DNA from: Thermococcus sp. SY098
Lineage (GTDB): Archaea > Methanobacteriota_B > Thermococci > Thermococcales > Thermococcaceae
NCBI RefSeq assembly: GCF_035621495.1
Contig: NZ_CP141821.1
Span: forward strand, 1 to 64,000
Reading direction: 5' to 3'
Length of the DNA: 64,000 nt
The position numbers and the translations under genes were made by a program. The notes beneath the pieces were generated by a model, which saw only the letters and a program-made list of their open reading frames with translations, ran no database searches and was not told the DNA's origin. The stretch's first letter is position 1. Each line of letters begins with the position of its first letter. Positions 55,672 to 63,852 of this stretch are shown in pieces.

Positions 55672-55770
55672 TCAATGATGATGGCAGTAGCTCACCAGAA
55701 GAGCGATGGAAAATCCAACCTCTCCCCCAAGGCTTATGCTTCTTTCGCTGTTTACTCTCCACTCTCTCAT
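55672..55770 (-). CDS. Putative histidine operon leader peptide (32 aa, ends HHH)
   Basis: A 32-codon minus-strand ORF lying wholly within the his leader. ATG 55770 is preceded, seven bases away, by GAGGTG; the product begins MREWRVNSER and ends LLVSYCHHH, and the three His codons (CAT at 55683-55675) are followed at once by TGA. The TATA box at 55803-55810 puts it on the his transcript, and hisZ begins 78 bases after its stop. Consecutive regulatory codons near the end of a short leader ORF are the hallmark of ribosome-mediated attenuation in bacteria; in archaea this is not established. It could instead be a small protein of unrelated function. Confidence 0.6.
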   Translation of the reverse strand: MREWRVNSERSISLGGEVGFSIALLVSYCHHH

Positions 55771-55800
55771 TTTAAACACCTCAACATCCAATGTTCCGTA

Positions 55801-55817
55801 CCATATATAAGTTTAAC
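55801..55817 (-). promoter_or_regulatory. Promoter of the his operon
   Basis: On the minus strand, GGTTAAACTTATATATGG contains a clear TATA box (TTATATAT at 55810-55803) with an upstream BRE-like GTTAAAC. The transcript start expected near 55780 is just before the GAGGTG site of the leader ORF, so the leader peptide would be the first thing translated. Confidence 0.65.
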
Positions 55818-55864
55818 CTATGAAAGTTTGCCAATATGACAAAGATTTGCGAAAAATATTAGGT

Positions 55865-56653
55865 CTAAAGGGAAGCCAGCTCAAAGATAAGCTCAGCTTT
55901 GGAACAGTATTTTTTCAATCTTTCTTTAACTTCTGCATGCTTTCCAAGAACGGGCCAGAGAATTGAATCTATGTGAAGAGGTGGAATATTGACCTCTTTT
56001 GCAATCCTTGACCAGAAGCTTGTGGGTAGCTCGTTCGTAAATCTATTTGTATAGGCATTTATTCTCACATCATCTGGAATTTCAATTTCCATTGGATAGG
56101 GAATGAACTCCCTAAATGCTATCCTGCCCGCATACCCAAACATCTTCACAGCAAAGACTATTGTTTTGGCATTTCGTTTGGAATTCAGCACTTTTGCAAG
56201 GTCGTTCCTTAGAGATGTCATTGAATAGTAGTAATTTTTGAGGTCTTTAAGTTTAAGCTCAGCCAAGAAAGGCTCAAGCTTTTCAAGCCTTTTAATTTTT
56301 GCAGCTGTCAGCCTTCTGTTAGTTTTTGACTCTGCTAAAAACCTTGAATAAGCATTGACAATCCCTATTTCTGGGGGATTCAATGAAAAATGCTCTGCAA
56401 ATTCCCACCACCACTCTTCTCCAGTGGCTGTCAGCTGATAACTGACTATTGCATTGGCAATTACGAGCTTTATGAATAGCTCATCGTTTTTGAGATTTTT
56501 GTGAAGATACTCCAGAGCTGAAAACTGCAGATCAACTTTCTCCTCGATAGTTCTGGCACATTCTATGCCCAACTCTTTAAGGATTTCCTTTAATCTCTCG
56601 ATTTTTGGCTTGTTCTCCTTGTGTTTGACTGTGATGAAGCGGTCGAGGGTCAT
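55865..56653 (-). CDS. N-glycosylase/DNA lyase, AGOG type
   Basis: Archaeal 8-oxoguanine DNA glycosylase/AP lyase removing oxidised guanine from DNA. The 262-residue helical protein has the family HhH region, here KTIVFAVKMFGYAGRIAF followed by IPDDVRI. Lys163 and Asp195 are 32 residues apart, the spacing reported for the catalytic Lys/Asp pair of the Pyrobaculum enzyme. EEWWWEFAEHF and the C-terminal PPLHIDSILWPVLGKH are further AGOG features. It starts two bases after the beta-RFAP synthase gene and is co-transcribed with it. Confidence 0.9.
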   Translation of the reverse strand: MTLDRFITVKHKENKPKIERLKEILKELGIECARTIEEKVDLQFSALEYLHKNLKNDELFIKLVIANAIVSYQLTATGEEWWWEFAEHFSLNPPEIGIVNAYSRFLAESKTNRRLTAAKIKRLEKLEPFLAELKLKDLKNYYYSMTSLRNDLAKVLNSKRNAKTIVFAVKMFGYAGRIAFREFIPYPMEIEIPDDVRINAYTNRFTNELPTSFWSRIAKEVNIPPLHIDSILWPVLGKHAEVKERLKKYCSKAELIFELASL

Positions 56654-56655
56654 AT

Positions 56656-57627
56656 TTATCCCTTCGCTACGCTGTTTATCAGCCTCAGCAGATAGGCATT
56701 TTCCATCACAATTTCTGCTCCTTTGTTCCTTGGAGTTCCGAGCTCTACCTTGGCTTTAATACCGTGATCCTTCAGAAAGTCGTGTAGCTTTGCCTTCAGC
56801 ATAGAGTATTCGCTCTTCTGTATTAGCCCATAAACAGCTGGACCCCACGAGCTCTGCCCGTATCCATAAGTGTTCTCTTTCAAAAACTCCATGATTAGCT
56901 TGACATCTTCCCTGAATTCGCCTCCCTGATAATCCTCAAAATGCTTTCCAACCAGCCTTTGAATTTCACTCAAATGCTTTCCGAAAGTCTTAATGTCCCT
57001 TTCTTTTAGAGCTGGCAGAAGTCCAAGCAGAATTCTGTGGCTTATTTCCGTTGCAATTTCAGATTTGCCTCTAATGCTTGCCATTATAGGCTTTTCCTCC
57101 TCTTCGTTAAATCCTCTCTTAACTTGAGGAATCACCAAAAGAAAAGCCCAGTTCTCGGGGAACTCCTCTCTAAAAATCAGAGGTGGTATTCCTTCCTTAA
57201 CTCCCCCATCAATAACAAAGCCGCCGTATTTGAAGGTGTAAATCCCGGCGCCGCTGTTCTTTCCTCTTTCAAAAATTTCAGCCAGCTCTTCAATTTCAGC
57301 ATTTATGTTGTTCAGCTTTGCTATTCCTACACCAACAGCTAAAGATAGCTGAGTTGTTGATCCTAAGCCAATATGCCTTGGGATTGCCTTTCTGACTTCA
57401 ACAAGATAGTTGAAGCCCGTGCTAAAATGTTTGTTCATCCTTCCAATGATGAATTTAATTGTTTCCCTGTCTTCTCCTTCAGCCCTAATTTCAAGTTTTT
57501 CATGGGGCATGAGCTTTATCTCGTAGCCTTCTTCAAGAGCAACACCTAAGCTTCCAAATCTCCTTCCCAAAGAACCAGAAGGATCAATTAGACCCAAATG
57601 CAGTCTCTTTGGGGTTTTGATTATCAT
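56656..57627 (-). CDS. Beta-ribofuranosylaminobenzene 5'-phosphate synthase
   Basis: GHMP-fold enzyme joining p-hydroxybenzoate or p-aminobenzoate with PRPP in the first committed step of tetrahydromethanopterin-type cofactor synthesis. The 323-residue protein starts MIIKTPKRLHLGLIDPSGSLGRRFG-like and has RHIGLGSTTQLSLAVG, GKNSGAGIYTFKYGGFVIDGG, and SSWGPAVYGLI. I chose ATG 57627 because GGTGGTG is just upstream. A TATA-like GAATTAAAAAGG is at about 57659-57670. Confidence 0.9.
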   Translation of the reverse strand: MIIKTPKRLHLGLIDPSGSLGRRFGSLGVALEEGYEIKLMPHEKLEIRAEGEDRETIKFIIGRMNKHFSTGFNYLVEVRKAIPRHIGLGSTTQLSLAVGVGIAKLNNINAEIEELAEIFERGKNSGAGIYTFKYGGFVIDGGVKEGIPPLIFREEFPENWAFLLVIPQVKRGFNEEEEKPIMASIRGKSEIATEISHRILLGLLPALKERDIKTFGKHLSEIQRLVGKHFEDYQGGEFREDVKLIMEFLKENTYGYGQSSWGPAVYGLIQKSEYSMLKAKLHDFLKDHGIKAKVELGTPRNKGAEIVMENAYLLRLINSVAKG

Positions 57628-57726
57628 GAGCACCACCATATTGGATTCGAGAGCTGCCTTTTTAATTCATTTGCCATTGCATGACAAAAATGATTTAACA
57701 ATGAAAGTCAAAATGCAGTTTGGTGA

Positions 57727-58542
57727 GTGGCTGTGCCGTTTATTGACGTAGATGGGATTAAGATCCATTTCTATGACTCTGGAAAGGCTGTGGGGGAGAA
57801 TTTGCCGGCTCTCCTATTTCTTCATGGCTCTCCGGGTCAGATTAGCAACTGGAAACATATTCTACCGTGCTTTGAAGGGAGTTATAGAGTTGTTGCAGTG
57901 GATTTGAGAGGGTATGGAAAATCGGATAAGCCATCAAATGTTGCACTTGAGGACTACATCAGGGATATTGATGCAGTAAGATCAGAACTTGGACTTGAAA
58001 ACATTGTTCTAATTGGACACAGCTTTGGGGCGATGATAGCAATCGAATATGCTGCTCGGAGGCATGTTAATGGGATTGTGTTGATAGGTCCAGTTGCGTA
58101 TTTAAAAACAGATGCTATTGACAAGATTATAATGCATTTGCCTCCTGCAATTTGGAAACCGATTCTCTTCAAAAGCAATCCCCTCACAAGACGGATGTAT
58201 AGGAAGATGTTTTTCAGTCCATCAACGCCAGATGAAGTATTCTTAGAGTTCATGAAGGACAATAAAGACTACATAGAATCCTTGCCCCCACAAAGCTTCA
58301 GATATTTAATTCATCTTGCAGGATATAATGCCAAACCTTCTGCAGAGAAAGTAAACGTTCCTACTTTGATAATAGTTGGAGAAGATGATGTTGTTACACC
58401 GCCCGAACATGCAAAGCTGATACATAAGTGGGTTGAAAATTCAAAGCTTGTAATTATACCAAAAGCTGGGCATTTGGTACTCTATGAAAAGCCTGAAGAA
58501 ATATGCAGGCTGATTAAGGAGTTTATCAAAGGGGCAGATTAG
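57727..58542 (+). CDS. Alpha/beta-hydrolase
   Basis: A 271-residue alpha/beta-hydrolase-fold enzyme. The oxyanion segment is FLHGSPGQISNW, the nucleophile Ser in LIGHSFGAMIAIEYAA, the acid in IVGEDDVVTPPEHA and the His in PKAGHLVLYEKPEE. GTG 57727 or GTG 57733 is the start; GGTGA at 57722-57726 favours the second. It is 14 bases upstream of the dihydropteroate synthase gene, so an esterase or hydrolase step linked to pterin metabolism is possible, but the substrate is unknown. Confidence 0.85.
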   Translation: MAVPFIDVDGIKIHFYDSGKAVGENLPALLFLHGSPGQISNWKHILPCFEGSYRVVAVDLRGYGKSDKPSNVALEDYIRDIDAVRSELGLENIVLIGHSFGAMIAIEYAARRHVNGIVLIGPVAYLKTDAIDKIIMHLPPAIWKPILFKSNPLTRRMYRKMFFSPSTPDEVFLEFMKDNKDYIESLPPQSFRYLIHLAGYNAKPSAEKVNVPTLIIVGEDDVVTPPEHAKLIHKWVENSKLVIIPKAGHLVLYEKPEEICRLIKEFIKGAD

Positions 58543-58556
58543 GGAGGTTAACGGAA

Positions 58557-59381
58557 ATGAAGTTTGCTGGTGTTAATCTTGAGGAACCGAAAATTATGGG
58601 AGTTATCAACGTTTCCCCGGAAAGCTTTTACAAGGGAAGTGTCAAGCAGAGTGAGGACGAGCTGATTAGAACAGCTTTAAAAATGATTGAGAATGGAGCC
58701 TCTTTTATTGATATTGGGGCAAAATCTACAGCTCCTTATTTAGAAACCCAAATTCCAGTTGAAGAGGAAATCAGAAGGGCAGTCTGGGCGATCTCAACAC
58801 TAAGGGATCATGTTAATGTTCCAATCAGCATAGATACAACAAATGCAAAGGTTGCTGAGGAAGCAATAAAAGCTGGAGCAGATATCATCAACGACGTTTC
58901 TGGACTTAAAGGGGACCCAGAAATGGTTAAAGTTGCAAAGGAATATGGTGTTCCCGTGATAATCTGCGCCCATGGAGAAGTTAGGGACTTCATGGAGCCT
59001 GTTCACACCGTAATCAGCTTCCTCCAAGAGAGTCTCCGGATTGCATACAAAAACGGAATTGAGAAAGAGAACATTGCAATCGACCCAGCAATTGGCTTCT
59101 TGAGACCAAATTATCCTCCCTGGTATGAGTGGGATTCAAAGATCATAGCAAATTTAAACATGCTCAAGATGTTTGGGCTTCCGATTTTGGTGGGTGTTTC
59201 CAGAAAGTCCTTTATCGGTGCAATAACGGGAAGAAAAGACCCGGGTGAAAGGCTGCCAGGCTCACTGGCAGCAACGGCAATAGCTGTTTGGAATGGGGCG
59301 AATATCATAAGAACCCATGATGTTAAAGAAACATTTGATGCAGTTAGGCTTGCATGGTTTATTAGGAGGTTCCGGGCATGA
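58557..59381 (+). CDS. folP: Dihydropteroate synthase-like protein
   Basis: (Beta-alpha)8 enzyme coupling a pterin pyrophosphate to an aromatic amine. The 274-residue protein carries IMGVINVSPESFYKG, the pterin-binding FIDIGAKSTAPY, PISIDTTNAKVAEEA, INDVSGLKGDPEM and the phosphate-binding LVGVSRKSFIGAI. In Thermococcales the acceptor may be beta-RFA-type rather than pABA, given the nearby beta-RFAP synthase gene; that is inference. Start ATG 58557 follows GGGAGG. Confidence 0.9.
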   Translation: MKFAGVNLEEPKIMGVINVSPESFYKGSVKQSEDELIRTALKMIENGASFIDIGAKSTAPYLETQIPVEEEIRRAVWAISTLRDHVNVPISIDTTNAKVAEEAIKAGADIINDVSGLKGDPEMVKVAKEYGVPVIICAHGEVRDFMEPVHTVISFLQESLRIAYKNGIEKENIAIDPAIGFLRPNYPPWYEWDSKIIANLNMLKMFGLPILVGVSRKSFIGAITGRKDPGERLPGSLAATAIAVWNGANIIRTHDVKETFDAVRLAWFIRRFRA

Positions 59382-59388
59382 ACATTTG

Positions 59389-60186
59389 TTATAATTTGAC
59401 CTCTTCAATTTCAAATCTTTCTGTTTTTGGATAAATTTTGACGTAGAATGCCGTTCCGTTTTCAACTTCTTCGAATGGGATGTATGAATAATGTTCGAAA
59501 GTTGATGAGACCACTGCAAAGACATCAGCACCTTCAAAATATAGCAATCTGCCATAGTAGTAGTTCAAAGTGTCTGAAGCATATACATCGGTCATATATG
59601 CAGTTATAAACGCTCGAATTTCCTTTTTATTGTTCATGAGGAGTGTTACTGTGTTCATAAGAGATTTTGCTGTTAATTTAATTTCTTTGAATCTGTTCAG
59701 CAGATGTTCTTTTTCAATTCCTTCTAAAAAGCGGCAGAGGTAAGCTCCCATTACATAGCTGTCTGAAGCCCCTTTTAATTCTTCGGGATTAAGATCTCCC
59801 ATCTCTATCAGCTGCTTTTTGTTTAAATCTCCGTTATGTAGCGTCCAGAATATAAAGCCCCTTCTCGTTGAAAAGCCAAAGGGCTGAACGTTAAACAGAT
59901 TTTTCTCCCCCTGACTTGCGGCTCTTGTATGAGCCATAAATATTACGAAGCCATCCAGTTTTTCCATTGCTTCTTTAACCTTTTTCTTGTCCTCAAAAAT
60001 TGCACTCTCACTGCGATAGTGCTCGATGTAACCATCTTTCAACAAGAGATAGCCCCAGCCATCTTTGTGCTGGCTTCCCTTTTTGCGGGCGAGTTTGTAA
60101 GGGTCATGTTCTGAAGATTTAAGCAGAGCCTCAAGAAGAGGTCTTACCCTTTTTCCATCACCTGTAGCGAACAGTATTCTGCACAT
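59389..60186 (-). CDS. Class II glutamine amidotransferase-like protein
   Basis: A 265-residue N-terminal-nucleophile amidotransferase. The catalytic Cys is residue 2 (MCRILFATGDG) and is exposed after Met removal, which fixes the start at ATG 60186. HKDGWGYLLL, VIFMAHTRAAS and FWTLHNGDLN are the glutamine-binding segments. There is no synthase domain, so it resembles YafJ-like stand-alone amidotransferases. Its nitrogen acceptor is unknown. Confidence 0.88.
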   Translation of the reverse strand: MCRILFATGDGKRVRPLLEALLKSSEHDPYKLARKKGSQHKDGWGYLLLKDGYIEHYRSESAIFEDKKKVKEAMEKLDGFVIFMAHTRAASQGEKNLFNVQPFGFSTRRGFIFWTLHNGDLNKKQLIEMGDLNPEELKGASDSYVMGAYLCRFLEGIEKEHLLNRFKEIKLTAKSLMNTVTLLMNNKKEIRAFITAYMTDVYASDTLNYYYGRLLYFEGADVFAVVSSTFEHYSYIPFEEVENGTAFYVKIYPKTERFEIEEVKL

Positions 60187-60213
60187 TAAGACCACCAAAG
60201 GTTTTTAGCTTTT

Positions 60214-60226
60214 CATAGTATAAAAA
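60214..60226. promoter_or_regulatory. Shared TATA element between divergent genes
   Basis: CATAGTATAAAAATTT can be read as a TATA box towards the DUF364 gene (ATG 60241, leaderless or nearly so) and, in reverse, AAATTTTTATACTATG towards the amidotransferase gene. Only 54 bases separate the two start codons, so a common element is likely. Confidence 0.4.
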
Positions 60227-60240
60227 TTTGGGGATCGAGA

Positions 60241-60993
60241 ATGATACTTAGAAAGTTGAAGAAGGAAGCACTTCGAATGATTGACGAAGACTTCACGATC
60301 GTAGATTTTTCATTTGCTCTCCCGTACACTTATGTTGTTATCGAAGGGAAGAGGGGAAAATCTTTAGGAGTTGCAATGACGCTTCCAGAAGAGATTCAAA
60401 TGTATTCAAATGAAATCGGAGATGTGAATGTTGAGGAATTAATTGAAAAAGTGGACAGCTTAAACATAATTGAGCGTACTTTGGCAATAGCGACGATAAA
60501 TGCAGTCTCCCAATATTACATAGATTTAAGCAGAGCCAAAAATGAAGATGCCGTAGAGCTCTTAGATGACAGCATTGGAAAAATTGCAGTAATTGGCAAT
60601 ATGCATCCCATAGTGAAGACGCTAAAAGAGAGGGGTTTTGATTTGTATGTATTTGAAAGAAACCTCAAGCTTTGGGACAGGGAAACCCTAAGCGATTCTT
60701 TGGAATACTGGCTTCTTCCAGAGATGGATGCAATTATTGTAAGCGGATCTGCATTGGTAAATGCTACTTTGGACATGATCCTTGAAAGATCTAAGAAAGC
60801 CAAACTGATTGTTTTAACCGGTCCAACAGCTCAACTTTTGCCTGAGCTTCTCAAAGGTTCCGGTGTGACTCATTTGGCATCAATGAAAGTTCTAAACATA
60901 GAAAAGGCACTTATCAGGCTTAAATTAGGCTCATTCAGGGGCTTTGAACAAGAAAATAAAAAGTACATCATTGAGGTGCCGGGGGATGGATAA
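60241..60993 (+). CDS. DUF364 protein (putative heavy-metal chelation domain)
   Basis: A 250-residue protein of the DUF4213/DUF364 type. The N-terminal region FTIVDFSFALPYTYVVIEGKRG-like strands are followed by ATINAVSQYY, IAVIGNMHPIVKTLKERG, and IIVSGSALVNATLD and VLTGPTAQLLPEL of the Rossmann-like second domain. The family is annotated as possibly metal-binding from structure; the biological role is unknown. It overlaps the next gene by eight bases. Confidence 0.82.
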   Translation: MILRKLKKEALRMIDEDFTIVDFSFALPYTYVVIEGKRGKSLGVAMTLPEEIQMYSNEIGDVNVEELIEKVDSLNIIERTLAIATINAVSQYYIDLSRAKNEDAVELLDDSIGKIAVIGNMHPIVKTLKERGFDLYVFERNLKLWDRETLSDSLEYWLLPEMDAIIVSGSALVNATLDMILERSKKAKLIVLTGPTAQLLPELLKGSGVTHLASMKVLNIEKALIRLKLGSFRGFEQENKKYIIEVPGDG

Positions 60994-61855
60994 GATAGAA
61001 AAGGCAATACTCGACGTTCTCAAAAAAGTAAATGAACACAGGAAATTGTATGAAAGAAATGAGGAAGCAGTAAAACAACATTTAATTGGTGGGATATTCC
61101 AAGCCCTTGGCTGGGAGTGGGACAATCCCAAGGAGGTGCGCCCAGAGGAGAGAACTGAGGAAGGGAGAGCAGATTATGCATTAATCACTGGTGATAGAGT
61201 GGTTGCGTTTATTGAGGCTAAGAATCTTAGTATAAATGTCCTCAAAAAGGAAAAACCACTGAGACAGCTTGGGAGATACTGCTTCAATAATGGGGTTAAA
61301 TATGGTATTCTGACGAATGGAGTGGCATGGGTGGTTATTAAAGCATTTGAGGAAGGTTCTCGCCTTGAGGACAGGGTTATTTTAAGCGTGGACATAGAAA
61401 ATGAGCCAATTGAGAGAACAACCCTCAAACTAAGTCTATTATCAAAAAGTAGAATAGAAAAACTCGAAAGATTTGCAACCCTCCTAAGAGCCTTAGAATT
61501 CAGCTTTGATGAGCTTAAGCGGGAAGGTATCAGCGAGAGAAAGCTAATAGAGTTTTTAACTGCTTCAAAGAAGAGATTACTCACTTTGGAGAAGTTAAGA
61601 GGAGATGAGCTTCCGAGAGCTCTCTACCTCTATGATGATGGATGGAAGATCGTTCCTCTCGTAGAGAGAAGTATTAAGGGAGTTTTGTTGTCTCTTCTTC
61701 TCTACCTTAGTGAGAGAAGTGAAGGGGAAGAAAAAGCTCAGATTAAAAAGGCTTATGCATATCTCAAGGAAATGCCAATTGATACTCAAAAAATTCTAAG
61801 GCTTCTGCATGAAATAGAAAAAGAGAAAGGAATCAGGATAGGGATTGAAATTTAA
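60986..61855 (+). CDS. HsdR-N-like PD-(D/E)XK domain protein
   Basis: A 289-residue protein. The first half matches the N-terminal nuclease domain of type I restriction HsdR subunits: AVKQHLIGGIFQALGWEWDN, then RADYALITGDRVVAFIEAKNL (Asp, Glu-x-Lys), LRQLGRYCFNNGVKYGILTNG. The second half is helical with no helicase motifs. Translation starts at ATG 60986, after GAGGTG. There is no hsdM or hsdS gene next to it; it may be an orphan nuclease-like protein with a housekeeping or defence role. Confidence 0.85.
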   Translation: MDKIEKAILDVLKKVNEHRKLYERNEEAVKQHLIGGIFQALGWEWDNPKEVRPEERTEEGRADYALITGDRVVAFIEAKNLSINVLKKEKPLRQLGRYCFNNGVKYGILTNGVAWVVIKAFEEGSRLEDRVILSVDIENEPIERTTLKLSLLSKSRIEKLERFATLLRALEFSFDELKREGISERKLIEFLTASKKRLLTLEKLRGDELPRALYLYDDGWKIVPLVERSIKGVLLSLLLYLSERSEGEEKAQIKKAYAYLKEMPIDTQKILRLLHEIEKEKGIRIGIEI

Positions 61856-63375
61856 CCGTTGTTTTTCCATGGAACCTCGGTTTTGATTTTCCAGATGCCC
61901 AAAAGCTTTCTTGAGCCCCAGGTTGCCTGAATTTCAAAAGCAACGATCATGTCTTCATATACGTCAATCAAATTGAATGAGTTTCCAAATGGATCTCTAT
62001 GCAGCTCCCAGCTTATTGAGCCGGCATTGATTACCGGTGTTCTCTCAATTCTGACTCCAAATGCATTACCGCCGTGTCCTGTCATTACAAGTTCTGTCCT
62101 TTCCTCAGTGAGTATTTTTAGGACATTTCCAGCATCTTCAAGGAATCCAAGCTCCCTGCTTCTTGGGATTGGTATGATATTGTGATGCATTACAACTGCC
62201 GTGAACTTTTCTTTATGCTCTTCAAGAAGGGATTTCAAAAGCCTTTGACCCATCCTGCCAACTACCCCTATGGGCGTCTCGTATTGTGCTGTCAGCAGGG
62301 GGATGAAAACAAAATCTCCAAACTCTTTAATCTCAGGCTCCCCAAAGTACTCCTTGAATAAGTCATAACCAAGGTATGTTATGTCATTGTGTCCAGGAAC
62401 GATCATTTTTTCAGCTTTAATCTTCTCGTAGTACTCTGCTGCCATTTCGTAGTATCTCTCAATCCCAACATCAACAATGTCGCCGCAGTGTATGACCAGA
62501 TCAGGTTTGTATTTTTCGTTTATTGCCCTTATTGCATTTTCAAGAACGCGTTTTCTGAAATAAATCCTGTCAGAAACGTTGCTTTCGCTCATCTGAATTA
62601 TCCTCAAAAGATGCTTTCCTTTTGGAATGAAAATCTTTGGCTTCACGGATTTGTAGCTCTTTTTCAGTTCATCCCCGGTAACTCTCCTTATCGTCACATC
62701 TATTCTCCCATCTCCATTTAGTTTGATGATATTGTAGCTGTTCACGTCACCTTTCCTTGTCTTTCTGCATGATGTACAGCCGGCATTTACAACGACCAAA
62801 TCCTCAATATTGTAAACATTTGGAACATGCTTGTGTCCGCAGAGATACAGATTAACCTCATGCCTCAAGAGCAGATCCAGAACGTCGCCCGCATTGTACA
62901 GAACATTCCTCTCCCTTCCTGTGTCTGGAAGAGGGACAAGGTGGTGGTGAGCAGCGACGATTTTAAATTTTTTGTGCGAATACTCTTCAAGCTTTTCTTT
63001 CAGCCAACGGAACTTATACCCCCCAACTCTTCCATCGCTTAAATCGGGTATCGTTGAATCTATCCAGATTATCACAAGATTGTCTCGTTCATAAACCCCG
63101 TATAGCGGACCAATGTATTTCTCAAACAGCTCATATCCAACATTTCTGGCGTCGTGATTTCCGGGGAGCACAATTAGAGGCTTTCTAATTTTCCTGATTA
63201 GATAGCTGGCATGCTCGTACTCTTCTTTAAGACCTTGGTTCGTTACATCTCCGGTATGAATTACTAAGTCAAAATCACCCCGATTTACCTCGTTCACTAT
63301 CAGATCATAGGCATAGGACTTGAAAGCTGGGTCTTGGGTTATATGGGTGTCGCTTATATGTGCTATCCTAACCAT
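61852..63375 (-). CDS. Tandem calcineurin-like metallophosphoesterase
   Basis: A protein of about 507 residues with two phosphoesterase domains. Domain 1 (about 1-235) has all metal motifs: HISDTH (D9, H11), HTGDV, PGNHD, AAHHH and CGHKH. Domain 2 (about 250-505) has diverged counterparts: MSESN in place of SDTH, HCGDIVD, PGHND in place of GNHD, MHHN and MTGHGG in place of GHKH. Only domain 1 looks fully competent. Start ATG 63375 is spaced from GGAGTGA. Substrate unknown; DNA, nucleotides or phosphoproteins are possible. Confidence 0.87.
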   Translation of the reverse strand: MVRIAHISDTHITQDPAFKSYAYDLIVNEVNRGDFDLVIHTGDVTNQGLKEEYEHASYLIRKIRKPLIVLPGNHDARNVGYELFEKYIGPLYGVYERDNLVIIWIDSTIPDLSDGRVGGYKFRWLKEKLEEYSHKKFKIVAAHHHLVPLPDTGRERNVLYNAGDVLDLLLRHEVNLYLCGHKHVPNVYNIEDLVVVNAGCTSCRKTRKGDVNSYNIIKLNGDGRIDVTIRRVTGDELKKSYKSVKPKIFIPKGKHLLRIIQMSESNVSDRIYFRKRVLENAIRAINEKYKPDLVIHCGDIVDVGIERYYEMAAEYYEKIKAEKMIVPGHNDITYLGYDLFKEYFGEPEIKEFGDFVFIPLLTAQYETPIGVVGRMGQRLLKSLLEEHKEKFTAVVMHHNIIPIPRSRELGFLEDAGNVLKILTEERTELVMTGHGGNAFGVRIERTPVINAGSISWELHRDPFGNSFNLIDVYEDMIVAFEIQATWGSRKLLGIWKIKTEVPWKNNG

Positions 63376-63380
63376 TAGCA

Positions 63381-63788
63381 TCACTCCACTGAGATTGATG
63401 TTTCAAGCTTCCTCCTTGTTGCTTCAAGCAGATCGCTCAGTGTGAAAATACCTACTATTTTTCCTTCTTCCTCAATTAAGATGTGCTTAATTCTATGATA
63501 TGCCATTGTCTTGAGAACTTCTCTCACTGGGGTGTTCGCATCCGTAGTTATCAATTCCCGGGTCATTATTTCCTTTACTGGAGTCGTGTATGGCAAGCCA
63601 GGTACAATAACCCTTCTTATGATGTCCGATTTTGTGAAGAAACCAACAACCCTGTCATTCTCAATAACAACTAAAGATCCTATGTCAAACTTCACCATAA
63701 TCTTGCAGGCTTCCTGGATGGTGTCATCAGGGTTTACCCCAATGAGTTTTCTCGTCATGTAAACTTTAATTGGTGCATTTCTTTCCAT
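63381..63788 (-). CDS. Two-CBS-domain protein
   Basis: A protein of about 135 residues made of a single Bateman module. CBS1 (about 8-62) has VYMTRKLIGVNPDDTIQEAC and GSLVVIENDRVVGFFTKSDI; CBS2 (about 72-128) has EIMTRELITTDANTPVREVL and HILIEEEGKIVGIFTLSDLL. CBS pairs sense adenine nucleotides or SAM and here probably act as a stand-alone regulatory protein. ATG 63788 follows GGTGATAG. Its downstream neighbour is the metallophosphoesterase, five bases away. Confidence 0.9.
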   Translation of the reverse strand: MERNAPIKVYMTRKLIGVNPDDTIQEACKIMVKFDIGSLVVIENDRVVGFFTKSDIIRRVIVPGLPYTTPVKEIMTRELITTDANTPVREVLKTMAYHRIKHILIEEEGKIVGIFTLSDLLEATRRKLETSISVE

Positions 63789-63852
63789 AACTATCACCAC
63801 ATCTTAAATGGAATTGAGTATCCATCCTTAAAATAAACTTTGCTTCATATTT

